DNA of 64,000 nucleotides from Sordaria brevicollis (Eukaryota > Ascomycota > Sordariomycetes > Sordariales > Sordariaceae): contig JAUTDP010000005.1 in the NCBI GenBank assembly GCA_033439795.1, forward strand, positions 62,001 to 126,000. Reading direction: 5' to 3'. The notes under the pieces were generated by a model. That model was not told where the DNA came from, did no database searches, and worked only from the letters and a program-made list of their open reading frames with translations. Both the position numbers and the translations under genes were made by a program. Shown here in pieces: positions 37,455 through 50,829 of this stretch; the first letter of the stretch is position 1; every line of letters begins with the position of its first letter.

Positions 37455-40450
37455 ATGGCTTGGCAACCCAGCACGGAGAACCTAAAGACATTGGCACAAT
37501 GTCTGAAGGACTCCCTGAGCGCCTTCAACAAGCCCGCCCAGAAGCAGGCTGAAATCGTGAGTAGCTGCCCCTCGGCACCGCTAAGCTACTTCTGGCGTTG
37601 CTCTAGTACTGCCCATCCACAAGATAGAGATTCTGACTTGTCTGTGTTCACCAGATGCTGAACCAGGCGAAAGCGTCGCCCGATATCAACAACTACTTGG
37701 CCTTTATCGTCTCGAGCTCTGAACCACCCCAGGTCTTCCCAGCGACCCCTGCGGACTGGCATCTTGTCCGCTGTGCCGCCGCCCTGATGCTGAAGAACAA
37801 CATCAAGAACAACTACAACAAGATTCCGGAACAGAGCTTGGCTCTCGTCAAGATGGCCGTCCCCATGGGGCTCCAGGACAAGAACTCACAGATCCGCAGT
37901 CACGCAGGCACCCTTGCGACTGAGCTGATCAACAAGGGAGGAATCTACGGCTGGCCCGAGTTTCTGCCAGAGCTGCTCAAGATGTTGACCAACGAGTCGG
38001 GCCAGGTGACGCCCGAGGCGCAGGAGGGAGCTATGGCTGCCATGGCCAAAATCTGCGAAGACAATGCGAAGATGCTGGAGAGGGAACAAAACGGCCAAAG
38101 ACCCATCAACTTCCTTCTGCCCAAGCTCATTCAGGCGACCAGGAGCCAGCTGCCCAAAGTCCGCGCAAATGCTCTTACAGCCATCAATGTGTTTACCCCC
38201 AGGAAGTCGCAGGCTATGCTGAACTCGATAGACGACCTTCTCCAGCACCTCTTTGCCCTGGCTGAAGACCCCTCAATCGATGTCCGCAAACAGGTCTGCC
38301 GTGCTTTCGTGAACCTGGTGGAAACTCGTCCGGACAAGCTTCTGCCGCATATGGAAGGCCTTGCCAAGTACATCATCTCTCAGCAAAAGGGCGACGATGA
38401 GGATCTCGCCACAGAGGCTGCCGAGTTCTGGCTCACTATTGGAGAGCATGACACTCTTTGGCAGGCCCTGGAGCCCTATATCGGGGATATCATTCCCGTA
38501 CTGTTGGAGTGCATGGTCTATAGTCCCGAGGATATTGCCCTGCTTGGGGGTGCGTCGGATGATGAGGACGAAGAAGATAAGGAGGAGGACATCAAGCCGC
38601 AATTCGCCAAGAAGAAGCTAACCCGTGCTGCGAACGGGAGTACCGCAGCTGATATGGCCAAGAACGAAAATGGCTTCGAAAAAGCTGCGACTATGGATGA
38701 AGATGATTTGGAAGATGGTGAAATCGATGATAGCGAGTCCGAGGGTGATGAGGATCCCGCTGCAAAGTGGACTCTCCGCAAGTGCTCGGCGGCCGCACTT
38801 GATACATTTGCACGCGACTTTGGTGGACCCATGTTCACAGCTATCCTACCCTATCTGCAGAGCAACCTCAAGCACTCGGACTGGGCCTACAGAGAGGCAG
38901 CTGTTCTCGCCCTGGGTGCTGTTTCTGAAGGCTGCTTGAATGTTGTCGTGCCTCACCTCCCCGAACTGGTGCCTTATCTTGTCAGTCTCCTTGACGACGA
39001 AGAGCCGGTCGTCCGCCAAATCACCTGTTGGACCCTGAGTAGGTACTCGGAATGGGCGGTCAGTCTTGCGGATCCGGCAGAGAAGGAGAGATACTTCCTC
39101 CCCATGATGGACGGAATTTTGAAGAAGATGCTCGACAGGAACAAGAATGTCCAGGAGGCCGCCGCCTCCGCCATGGCGAACCTGGAAGAGAAGGCGGGCA
39201 AGGCGCTCGAGCCTTACTGCGGGCCCATCATCCAGCAGTATATTCGATGCTTCGCCAAGTACAAGGACAAGAACATGTGGGTTCTCTACGACTGCGTTCA
39301 GACGCTCGCTGAGCACATCGGTCCCGTTCTCGCTAGGCCTGAACTGAGCAACCAGTTGATGCCCGTTCTGATCGACAGATGGCAGAAGGTGGGCGATGAA
39401 TCTCGAGAGCTCTTCCCCTTGCTTGAGTGTCTTTCCTATGTGGCTATGGCACTTGGCGATGCCTTCACTCCTTACGCCGAGCCTATCTTCGCCAGGTGTA
39501 TCAGAGTGATTCACCAAAACCTGGAGCAGTCCATGAAGGCCAGGGCCGATCCTGAGCTTGATCAGCCTGATGAGGATTTCCTAGTCACCAGCCTCGATCT
39601 TCTGAGCTCTATCATCCAGGCTCTCGACGATGACAAAGCTTCCAAGCTTGTCGCTAACGCCCAGCCAACCTTCTTTGAACTTATGGTTCTCTGCATGGGG
39701 GATCAGTCTGATGCGATTCAGCAGTCGGCCTACGCTCTTCTCGGTGACTGCGCCAAGTATGTGTTCGAGCAACTCAAACCATTCCTGCCCAGCATCTTGC
39801 CCGTCGTGATCAAGCGCTTGGATATGGACACTCTCCTCGATGAAGAGGTGGATAACAGCTTTAGTGTCGTTAACAACGCCTGCTGGAGTGTCGGCGAGAT
39901 TGCTCTTCAGTACAAGACAGAAATGGCACCGTTTGTGCCCCAGCTCCTTCAACGGTGCGTCGATATTCTCTCCAATCCTAGAGTGCCTGGAGGCGTTAGC
40001 GAAAACGCTGCTATTGCCCTGGGTAGGCTAGGACTGGATAACGCGGATCTTGTGGCTCCGCACCTTGGCAGTTTCGCGGAGGAGTTCCTCGACACAATGG
40101 ACGATGTTGATTCTTCTGAGGAGAAGGCGACAGCACTCCATGGCTTCACCCAGATTGTGACTCACAACCCCCAGGCCATGGAGAGTGTTTTGCTGCACTA
40201 CTTCAGCACAATTGCCAACTACCAGGAGGATGTACACAACTTGCAGAAGCCCGTTTTCCAAGGGTTACATGGTGCTTTCCAGAACGTAAGTATCAGGCCG
40301 AGGTTTCCATGATTCGATCTGTTCTAATTTCGTGGTTTCTTCGCACAGGTCATCAATGTCTATAAGCAAATCATCCCGGGATTCGCCAACTTCCTCGGGC
40401 AAATGGAACCAAAGGACCTCGAGCTGCTCCAGAGGTACTTCGCTCTCTGA
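37455..40450 (+). CDS. KAP104: karyopherin beta-2 / transportin (nuclear import receptor)
   Basis: Three exons, 37455-37556, 37655-40285 and 40349-40450 (donors GTGAGT and GTAAGT, acceptors CACCAG and CGCACAG, all phase 0), encode 944 aa. The start MAWQPSTENLKTLAQCLKDS matches the transportin N-terminus (W-x-P). The body is a HEAT-repeat solenoid with transportin signatures: PDINNYLAFIV, VRKQVCRAFVNLVE, VRQITCWTLSRYSEWAV, NKNVQEAAASAMANLEE and LFPLLECLSYVAMALG. Two acidic stretches at about residues 335-350 and 381-406 correspond to the H8 acidic loop used to displace PY-NLS cargo on RanGTP binding. The C-terminus is supplied by the last small exon (FANFLGQMEPKDLELLQRYFAL). It imports RNA-binding proteins such as Nab2/hnRNP types in other organisms. 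Confidence 0.96.
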
Positions 40451-43400
40451 GCTTTGAGGTGAATTTGAGCCACCGCATTTCAACGAAGCTTGTACCCACC
40501 TTGAACACCAACCTTATACCCACTTCGAAGGAGTATCCACTGTTTGGTCATTACTGCAATATATCCATGGTCTCTTTCCTCGAACAACCGGATCTCCCTG
40601 TGATGACACACCCATGCAAAAACCACACCACGCAAAATGACCCGCATTTGTTAAGCGCCATGGACAATTTCGTTTGCCATTAAGATGTATCCAAATCAGC
40701 GGTCTGCGTCACTCCTACGACGAGTATTGATGTGAATCGGGATGTACAGGATGCATGACTGCGTAGAGCAATTGATCCTCCAGGATGCTGAACTGGTGAA
40801 AAGGTGGTTCGTGAGATACGAGGGGCCGTTCACACATGAGAGGCGTTTACGTGGTGGTAATAGACACGATGAGTGCATGAAGTGCCATGCAAGTCTGAAA
40901 TGTGCGTCGAGAGAACGAGTCTATTCGGAGCGGTCGTGGAAGGAGAGATGAAGACAGTGTGCATGTCCAGGCCGGTAGAACTGAAGAGACTGGCCCAATC
41001 AAGGCATACGTTACCGGTAATCTTTTGGATCAAGAACAAGAGCAGGAAGGAAAATTGTGCGTCAAGAGAATTCAGCAAAACTGTTCGAACACCACGCTAT
41101 GTTTATGGTAATGCTAAGGGCAACACAAAAGGAGGACAGCACAACAAGGACCGTGACAGGCATATCGAAAATGCTAGGGGAGGAAAAGGGGATATGTGTT
41201 ATGGGTGATGATACTCAACTTTACTTAGATAGGCAACTTAGTTAGATTTAGGTAGACAGCTATGGATATGGGAATTTTTGAGCAAGCAAAAATGGCAAAA
41301 GAAAGGTTTTGACCTTGAGAGCAAGTCAAGAGTGAACGGTGGTTACTGTAAGAGAAGTTCTTGCTTGGTAGAAATGATTCTGGTTGACTGGCATATGTGT
41401 GCCGCTTGGGTAAGGACATTGTCATCTAGTAGAGATGCTAACATCCTCTTATGACCTGTTCGTTCATGTTATATATTGTACTTTATTCTTTCGGATATAC
41501 TCAAACTTATGACACTTGCGCGAGTATCAAATGTGCTGTCGTTCCTTGTCTCTGATTGAGCTGGCCATTGACGAGCGGGAACAACAGGCCGTTGCTCCCT
41601 CCATAACAGAAGCGCAAGGCTGGGAGGTGAAGTATCAGATCGTGGTTTTGGGCATGATCATATGTGGTATACGATGACAAAATCATATAGTGTCTACGAT
41701 GAATCCCCCTTGCTTCTTTGTTCATTCCATTTTCTCTTACTTTCGGTTCCGTCATAGTTTCTGGATCAAGGACTACTACATATTCTGATCTCCGAATCCT
41801 CGTCAGAGACCAAGAGAAAAAAGAAACAAATTGGTAAACCCTAAGCGGAGCATCGATTCCGCGGTTATGCATCTTGTGTAACATCACTTCCCGCGGTTGG
41901 CGAGCGGCAACACCCATTATCACCAACACCCAACAACCAACACAAACTAAGCGACAATGCACACACAGAGGCACAGTATAGTAGTAGGGTAACCCGCCAC
42001 GCATACACATATAGGATTGAAGAAGTATGGAAACGTTGTATCGCATACGTACCGCCTGTGGTTCAAAGGTTTGATCACCGACCATGTGAGTCTTAGGGGT
42101 TGCGGGTTCACTGTGGCTTTGCGTGGGGGAGAAATTTTCGAGTGTTCTTGATGCAGGTAGGTATGATGGACTGTGGCAGACGGTTTGTTGGTTTGACTTT
42201 TCAGATTGCAGTTCCCCGCTCCTAGAATGGAATGATCCTCAACGGCATTTAAGCTATGGCACGGTGCCTACCTCTCTATCTTTGCAATTGAAATGCCGCA
42301 ATACCGCGGTTGAAATACTCTCATATGCTTTTAGCACAGCCTCATTGTGTTGGCACAGAAAAAGAAGCAAGTGGAAGGAGCATACATACCACTTTTGCGC
42401 ACTTTTCACTATTGCTACCGCAAGTGTCGGCCACGCCTGCCTTCCAATGGAATGAATGAGATGACCAAATGCATGGTTCCTCACGTGTCAGTCAGAAGTT
42501 CGGTCTTCTCTCTTTTTTCCCTCCCTCGTTGTCTTCCATCTTTTCCTCTGCCTGTATTCTGCTAGTGTAATATGCTTTCAATTCGGTAGGTATCCGGAGA
42601 CTACCGGACCAGAATAGTTTGTTTGTCTACATCCATCTTTTTGCGTAGGTATGCCAAGGGCAATTCTAATCATGACAGCCCAGCCTCATGCCGTTTTAAT
42701 CTGGTCGTGGTAGTTGGTTATCCCCGAATGCCGAACCACCGGCTCGGAATTTTAATATACATCCATACCTCCAGCATGGAATATCAATGGCCATCAACTG
42801 GTATTCAATGTTCCTGGTTAAAGTTCCGAACAACGGAACTAACAACCAAACATGCGGTATTTCATTGTCCATCGGCCGTCTGTTGCACCGTCTCTTGCCT
42901 CACACCTAGACACTCTATACCCCCTAAAGTATTGGCTGTGCTTGTTTTCCAAATTTGATCAGTGAGTGAATGGACGGTTGTAAAGAAAAATGATATCCAA
43001 GGCCGGGCTTGTTGCTGACTCTCAACGATGAAAAAAATATATAAAAAATTAAAGATAATAATAAAATCTTTTTTACAGAAAAAACCCATGCAATGAATTA
43101 TACCATACTAAAGAGGTAATAGGAAACTACGAGAAACCTAAAAGTCTACCTTGCCAATGCTGTATATACGTACGCATTCCCGCCGACGTATGTACACACC
43201 TAAGCTAAACTTGATCTCCGAGCTCGAGATCCAACTCGGGACTGTGCCGGGCGGTCGACCAACCGGTGTCGCGGTTGCTTGGATCTCGCCGGCTTGAAAT
43301 TGAGCCTGCCGTGTAAATGAAACCCAGGGCAGTCACCACCAACAACGCAGTTGTGCTCTTCCTTCCTTCCACTTTACCTCCCCCTCTGTTAATATCCACT

Positions 43401-44849
43401 CCTCCTTCTCCGTCCATCCCGCAGTTGCCAGCAAGTGGAAAGAGCGACTTCATACCCAGTCTGAGTCTAAGTTTCCCCCGATTTGGATTCGTCAGAGTCG
43501 GTGAATTGTGTCACTACCCAACGTGTCCCTTTCCTTCTTCTTCTCTTCTCGCGCTACACCACATGTACTTCCGCCTCCCCCGGCTGAGACTTGCGTTTCT
43601 ACGCGGTCACATGTCGGTTTTCCTTTCGTTGCCACACTTGCCTCTAAATGGATAAGAGCAAGGTGTTTTGCAGCCTGCAGGAAGGAGACTTGCCGTGAGT
43701 TGAGGAAAGAACAAATGGATGGATGATTGCAAGTCTCAGTGGTCAGTGGGGTAGGTCAAATGGAAGTAAGGACCCGTCTTGGTAAGTCTCAGCCAAGGGG
43801 GAAGGAGCGAGGCTGGGTCTCATGTCCGCGTCTGGCTGGGCTCTTTCCATTCGTTCTGAAATATCCAACGCTTTGGTGCGAAAGGTTTCACCGTGGAGAT
43901 TTAATGGCCACGGCATGAGTTGGCTGGAACGCTTTGAGGCGTTTGTGTAAGCGTCCTTCTTTTTCGTTGGGAGGCACACTTGGTTTCCTGGCTCATCTAG
44001 GCTTCTCTTAGTTTGACCCACCACTGGTGGAATCCGCTCGATTTTCCCGCCCAGATACAACGAAGACACTTCCTCCGATCACGCACACGCCTCACCCTGA
44101 ACTCTCTAATTCCTCTTGTAACGAATGTAGTACTGCATGAAGAAGAGACTATTGTGTTGCCAGAATACTTGGCATACTTACCATCATACTTAATCTCTCT
44201 CGTCTCTCATGTCCATCCATTCGGCTTCAAGTTCCCCGAACTCAAACAACGCCGCACCCCCCACGCCACTTGGCCACTCCGCTTTCAGACTCGCTCGCTC
44301 CAGTCCGCCCAGTAGAGCTTGCACTATGTACATACAGCTCATAAGCAGCAGCATCATGATCGGACCACTGAGCTGGTGCAAGGGGGACTCACATAGTGAC
44401 GATCCTGTGTCCGTGCCACATCATCATATCATCCACTCACTCACTGAGTTAGTCAATTAACCACATATTCGGCCTAAACATTTCCGACCTTAGTCACGAC
44501 CTGATCCGACACAGGCCCGCGATTCATTCGACCTCACCCTAACCTCGGTTAGGACCAGATCAGAGTCAGACCAGCACAGGAATTTCCCTTTTACTCAGCA
44601 GGAGAGCAGCTAGGCGAAAGCACCCACCCACAAGGTCTGAGTTTCAGCAAGGGTGATACATACAGTTGTACAGTGGAACGTGAAACTCTTCATAAGCTTG
44701 ACCCCGTTGGTTGGTTTTCCTCGGCCCGGAGCGTACATTTACCGCAGTACCGTCGCGCCCGACGCCGCCGTAGGCGATAAGAACCAGGACCAAGGACCAG
44801 GGGTGAGGATAAGGGTTCTTGGAGCTGCAGTTGACAGTCGATGGTGACT

Positions 44850-44896
44850 GTTCTCTCTCTCTCTCTTTTTTTTTCTTCTTCTTTTCTTTTTTCTCA
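44850..44896. repeat. CT/T-rich microsatellite
   Basis: A run of TC dinucleotides passes into poly-T with interspersed TTC triplets; low complexity in a gene-free stretch. Confidence 0.75.
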
Positions 44897-47800
44897 CGTC
44901 CGGTCCGCACCGTAGCTGTGGCTCAAGGTGGAAGCCATGTCCTTGTCCATGCTGATTCTTGCTACGAAGGCACAAAGGAGGGCGTGAACAATGTCCTCCT
45001 GTCCAGTGTTTGTCGAGTAACCAGGCGGTGCTCAGTGGTGGACATGTTAATCTCCTCTTATCCTGGTACAGTACCGTCGTCGGATGTAAACGGGAGCTCG
45101 GTTGCGATGGCAACCACGACAGCGGAAACATCACTGACGGCGACGGCGACGGCGGCAAGAACGACGAGTATGGAGTCATGCCTTACTGATCGCCGGTTTT
45201 GTCGTCGGCTAAGTTGTACGTTTTAGGAAACCCTTCCCAGCCTCACACTTTCATTCCGCTTTCCAACCCACGCCAGGGACTACCTTGTTTGAAAGCAAGG
45301 TTGGCCTCGCATGTAGTGATTCACTGCGAGGCGCTTGAATAGGATAGCCGCCCGAGCACCACGGCATGGACCAGCTATGGACCTATGGAACCAACCTGGA
45401 TGGGTTACTTTTTAGTCTTTGCTTAGTGCAACGGAATACGAGAAGTTGCATTGTGGGGAGTAAAGTCTTGGTGGAGCGAAGGATTGGAGTCAAGGCAGGG
45501 GCATGAGTAACTGCTACCACACTATGGTATGCCGGGCCATGTCATGGCCTCTTCAATGGTTTGACCATGGCAAGCCAAAAATGGGCGACGGGGGAAAATG
45601 CTATGGAGATGAGGCAAGGGAGTACGGAGTTCGGTATGGTGATAGGGACCAAGGGTTCCTAAAGACTTCATCGCGATCAAATGCAGTCAAGAGACTCGTT
45701 TATCGACCAGTAAATAGGCCTGAATGGGGGATAGACTCTCGGCTACCAAATATCCGAGACGATCCAGAGGAGTTCATCGACCTCATTACCAGGAGCCTCA
45801 TGCGAGATAACTCTGATCTGCCGATTGATAAAAATCCTCAATGAGAAGAGAGGTTCTTGCGGGTCAGCACTTGCGACTCACTGTACAGCCGCAGAGTGGT
45901 ATTCCGTGGGGAAACAGTGTGACAGGAAAATGAAGAGCTTTTGAGCCTGACGGCAGGACTGGGATAAGAGTACAAAAATGACTTGTCGACGAGACACAAG
46001 GGGGATGAATGAAGCAGACAAAGTTTGCGCTGACCCAACAGATTGGCACTGCTTGGAGGTTGGAACGTGTTGGAGGCCGAATTCGTTTTGGGTGCTGTAC
46101 ACATTTTGCCTCTCTCAGATCGTTGTGTCAAGACCTGTCTCCAGATCCAGACGTTTCCTTCTGTTCAAGCCTTCCATTGAATATCACATATCTTCGTCGA
46201 GGGTCAGCCTTGCCCTATCGTCGAGTCAGGTTCCAGAATTGCGTTGTTTGCTGGCTGCAACCTGCACTCTGGCAGAGAATTTGCTGATTGTTTGTTTGAG
46301 GTTGGGAAGTGACTACCCTGACTTGGCCCAACGGTACGGGAGCTCATGGCGCGAGGCAATCCGCATGTGACCCAAGCTTTTGAACGAGCTGGCAGGGGAG
46401 CACGCAGGGCAAACGTCACCGGATCTACCCGCCATGGACGATATTTTCTTGTCAAGCCATATTGTCAGACGAGAAGAGAAGAGAACGCAGAGAATCCTTG
46501 ATACACGGCGTCTGTTCGACCCAAAGAAGAAAATCTCAGTGTCCACCGAGATACTGCTGTGATCTCTCTTCTGGTAAACGTAGCATGTTTGATGCAAAAC
46601 CCAGCCACTCACCCCAAAAGCAAATAGCAAGGCGACGGGAACAGACATCGGGACATTTCATCCCTCCTGTGCCTGCCCTGAACAGTCACTCGATAGTAAT
46701 GGGTAGGTGCCGAATGATCGGGAAATACTCTAGGTATAGAGAGATACCCATTGTGCCGGGTGTGGAAATGCATGGTGAAGGAGGTAGCCCCCGTGTAACT
46801 CTAGCTGGCCTTCTCGATGGTCTCGTTCCGTCTCTCACCGCGCTTTGAGGTTTCACAAACGCATGGCTGTGATGTACGTGTAATGCACAGAATACCCGTG
46901 CAACTTCTTTCTGTGATGCTACATGCTGTGTATTTATTAGCGGCATGTACTGAAAGAAGGGAAGTGGTTCAAGCGACGGTGAGTTTACCGTCTGTAATGC
47001 TGTGTCCGGTGTTAACCCATGCTCAGTCGGATGAGGATGTTATGATGTTCCTCATGATCTCGTCGAGCAGAGTGTTTGCGGTTCCGATAGCGACAGTATC
47101 GGAGCCAAGATAGAAAAGGATGATGATCACAGCAATGTAGTTATCACCTCACCTATCAAGATGATGGTGGTTGAGTGGCTCAACCCAGCCACGATGCCAA
47201 TGGCAAGCGGGAGATGACTTCTCCATGGGTTCCCTGATTGGGATGTGACTATAATTAGTTCCGGACCAACAGCACACAGTAAAGAATGAGGCGCAGGACA
47301 CAAGGAGTGGTGACCTAGGATCTGCCGGCTCTCTGAGGGTTTGTCCTCGGCCTGTTGCAGTAATTCGTGAGGATAGCCGCGAGATCCGCGCGCACGTGGA
47401 GTTGTTGAAAGCGGTTCATCCGATAACAAACTCTGGCACACTCGCATATCTCGAGAATTGGCGGGAGGGTACCAAAGTACGGGCGAACATCCTTAGTGGT
47501 ATGAGCACCAACATTGTAGGGTGTGAGTTGGGTGTGACTAGGTAGGGGCCTGCGAAGCTATCGTTCGATGAACAGAGCGATTCACACATGTGCGTGTAGT
47601 TCATCTGCACAGCAGCTCCAGCTGTGCGGATGGCTCACCGCCTTCGCGTGCCCATGATGTACGATTTCCGGGACAGGAACTCAGGAACAAAGGTACAGTC
47701 CGTTGGCCTTGGTGTCTCTTGTCTAACAACACACGACAGGACCAATTGAGCATCGTCGCGGGGTGCATCGGAGGGCGTGCAAGTATCGATAAAATGGCAA

Positions 47801-49353
47801 AGGTTTGGATGGAGTAAACGGTACTGGTAGACTGAAGAAATGCCTCTAAGCTTCTCATCGCTTCCATTCTGCGTACTGACGTACACAATGGATGGTGGAA
47901 ATGAACCTTGAATGGACAAAAGCGCAAAATACCTCTATGGCTTGTACAGGTCAGCCAAAACGGTTTCGATAGTCAAACAACGATGAAAGAAGGTTTGTTG
48001 GCGGAAGTCGTGGGCTTGAGAAGTGGAACGTTGTATCGGAGCTCTTGCACCATTGCGGCCCTGCTAAACCCAAAGCGGTCAACAGGTCGCTCGAAAGAGT
48101 GCTCGAAAATAGGGAATTGAGGCTTTGCGCACTGCATTCGAGATTGCAAATCTGTGTCTGTTGGCAGAGAGAGATCTGGGTGAAAAAGTCATCTGATGAC
48201 GGGAGTGAGACTGGGAACCCTGTAAGACGGCCTAACATTTAGGGGTTGGTGGTGGATGGCTTCAGGGTTAGCAGTGTGTTTTCTGCTCCAACACCTCTGA
48301 GTGGCCGGGCCAGCTGTTCCTCGGTCGGATGCAAGTGGAGCAAACCAAGAAGGGCGAAGAAGGTTAACTTTAAGAATAGAAACCGACTACGCCCAAAGAA
48401 GTCAAGCGGCAAAGCTCAGGGAACAAACCTAGAAAACCCTAGGGCAAACCTCATGGGTCAACGTGGGACGGGCGTGGATGGCGACGACGGCGTGCACGAG
48501 GAGGCTAGCACACCACCTGCACACCATCTGTCTCTGGACTTCCTGACCCTTTGTCGGCTGGCCTGTCGCTGTCTCTGAAAACCTTTATGCAAGACCAAAA
48601 CGAACCCACCAAGACCTGGGGTGATTAGGGAGCGAGATGAGCTTCACCAGAACAGAACCCGGGCCACGTTCCATCAAGTATTCACCGAGGAAGGAAAGCG
48701 CCGAAAAGTTGGGCTTGTAGCAGCACATGTCAAAGACGAGAGCACTCGCTAACCAGTGCATGTGGAAGCATCTTTTTCTCGATCTCTTGGGGCGTTGTAA
48801 GCCACTCCATGGTATGTATGTATGCATGTGTAGCGACAAATGTCACATGGCAAGGTTGTTCGCGATGAGAAATCTCGCTGGCAGATTGGTGAGTGATGAA
48901 AGAAGGGGACCGGGCAGAAGTGTCGTCGTTGTCGTTGGCGTCCCCAGATCGAGAAAACCGAGCCTCACGGCAATGACGATGCATCGCGCCCCGGCCGCCA
49001 AGCTCAAGAGAGAAGGCCAGTCAGGAGGTGAGAAGAAAGGAGTCGCAGGGGCTTGAGACGGCAGGCAAGTATCCAAAAATGGACACGAGAAACGATTGTT
49101 TCATCCAACCATATTCCCCCGCGCTCCCATTGTCAGTTTCTAACCCTAAAGCCTCACGGCAAAGGATTAGCAGCTTTTGCACCACTTTCGGTGTCCTTCT
49201 CGCACGATGACCACGGGATGAGGTGCAAAACTCCAACCTACTGGTCACAGAACATCATGTTCAATCCGGCGTCCATCCATCCCATCCGCCCATTTTACTA
49301 TTTGTCGCTTGTTGGTACTCGACCCATCGACATGCAGACAGTCGGGTCCGGCC

Positions 49354-49377
49354 GATGGTGATGGTGATGGTGATGGG
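49354..49377. repeat. GATGGT hexamer microsatellite
   Basis: Four tandem GATGGT units end in GGGG, about 200 bp before the composition switch. It is a simple repeat without evident function. Confidence 0.75.
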
Positions 49378-49619
49378 GTCGATAAAAATCTCCTTTTCAG
49401 TGGTGCCGTGGGCCATTATTCGCTTAAGTTTCTTCAACTGGGTATGGTCCGTCGGCGAGAGCATCAGTTGCTACTCTGTACACTCTAGCCCTGGTAAGTT
49501 CGCTAGCGCGGTACTTGCGGGGCGCCCAGAAAGAAAAAACAGGGGGTTAAAACCAATAAAAATATCGAAAACAGCACAGATGGGGCGCTCAGATTTTGAA
49601 TAGGAATAATAGAGTTACG

Positions 49620-50720
49620 GAGAATAATCGATTTTACCATACAAAAACGACTAAAACCCGAATACTAATTCGTACCCGCTACATTCATTAAAAACCGGTA
49701 TACCTACCCTTTATAGCGATAACCGCCTAGATTCTTCTAAGTATCGAATATACCAACCGCTTAAGGAAGTCGCTAGGGACTACCTCCTATACCCTCTCGA
49801 TAGCCGTTTTAAAGGTATTCCTAATTAATTTAATTAAATATTTACACTCAATCCAATTTTTCATCCAATTCTAAACGTTCTTAATAAGGTTAAGATCAAA
49901 GGAATATAGTAACTAAAATATTATAGTAGCGCTTTCGAAGGCCTTAATTATAAATACCTTCGTCGATTTCGAATTGTAGGCTAGGGTATTATTTTATATA
50001 ATAATAAAAATTAGGTTTTACTACTAAAATTCCTATATAAGAGGGAAGATATATTATTAATATAATTCGCTAATAATAATACCTTAAGCTTTATAATCCT
50101 AAAAGAGAAACGTTCTTTTTTAACCGCCTATAAAGTAGGCTTAGAATATTTATCCTTTAATTTTTAATTTAATTTTAGCGAAGTTAAAAACCTTTTCTTC
50201 CCTAAAAATTGTAATATAACGACGATTTTTATTAATGCTATTTACCTACGTTTCGTTAAATTAAATCTAAATACCCTATTATTCCGGTACAAGGCCGGCG
50301 TATTTAAAGGTAAATTTTAAACGAAGGCGTCGGGTTTTATTAGAAAAAAGAAGGACCGTAAATTGGAAAATATAACGAATATTAACGGCGTTTATAATAA
50401 TTTAAATAAAATTACGATAATATTTATTAAATTCGGGGATACGTTTATTAAATTCTTCCTACGATAGGAACCTCTTCGTTCTTTTAAATATATTAATATA
50501 ATTAATAAAAATATCGATAAAGGAAATAAGAATAATTAATAATCTACCGCTATAATTATAATAAAGGATAGTTTTAATAAAGTAAACGTATTAAATTTAA
50601 TGGATAGTAAAATTAAATTTAATTATAATCTCTTTATATTCTATTTTAATAAATATCTTTAAAACCTTATAAATAATATATTCCTCGTAAAAAATAATTA
50701 TTACCTTCTTCTTTTTAAGA
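49620..50720 (-). mobile_element. RIP-inactivated Tc1/mariner transposon (transposase fossil)
   Basis: Read on the minus strand, a degraded transposase ends near 49.73 kb. The diagnostic block lies at 49993-49848: NNTLAYNSK (ancestral DNAPAHNSK type) at about 49993-49967, YSFDLNLIKN (YSPDLNPIEN type) near 49905-49876, then NWMKNWIECKY to about 49845 and FLKRLVYSIL near 49770-49740. These are the second Asp and the final acidic region of the DDE catalytic domain of Tc1/mariner elements. Stops and Pro-to-Leu/Phe, Glu-to-Lys and Asp-to-Asn changes are those expected from RIP. The N-terminal half toward 50.7 kb is too degraded to assign. Terminal inverted repeats were not securely identified, so the ends are approximate. 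Confidence 0.78.
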
Positions 50721-50727
50721 GATACCT

Positions 50728-50828
50728 AGTCTCAGTACAGACCCGCACCTCCGAAACCCCACCCCCCCCTTTCTACGGTAGTAGGTTTGAGCACGTTTTG
50801 CGCGAAATTGCCATCGAGTATAAAGTAA
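50728..50828. other. unmutated GC-rich islet inside the AT-rich block
   Basis: About 100 bp of ordinary composition containing CpA and TpG (ACAGACCCGCACC, a C-run, GGTTTGAGCACGTTTTG) interrupts the mutated DNA. RIP acts on duplicated sequence, so this is probably unique host DNA caught between two elements, the left one being the Tc1/mariner fossil. Confidence 0.65.
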
Positions 50829-50829
50829 T

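Larger units (their letters stand above)
40451..49559. other. 9-kb gene-empty shoulder of normal base composition
   Basis: Between KAP104 and the AT-rich block no frame exceeds about 190 codons and none carries a recognisable domain. The best-looking (45503-45844, +, 113 codons, ending in RDDPEEFIDLITRSLMRDN) has no family match that I know and no splice extension I could find. CpA and TpG are present normally, so it is not RIP-mutated. It could hold noncoding transcripts, lineage-specific genes or decayed genes. Confidence 0.55.

Noticed and set aside
45503..45844. A 113-codon plus-strand frame with an acidic, helix-like end
   Set aside because: No family recognised, no splice extension and an isolated position; kept only as a note in the gene-empty region.
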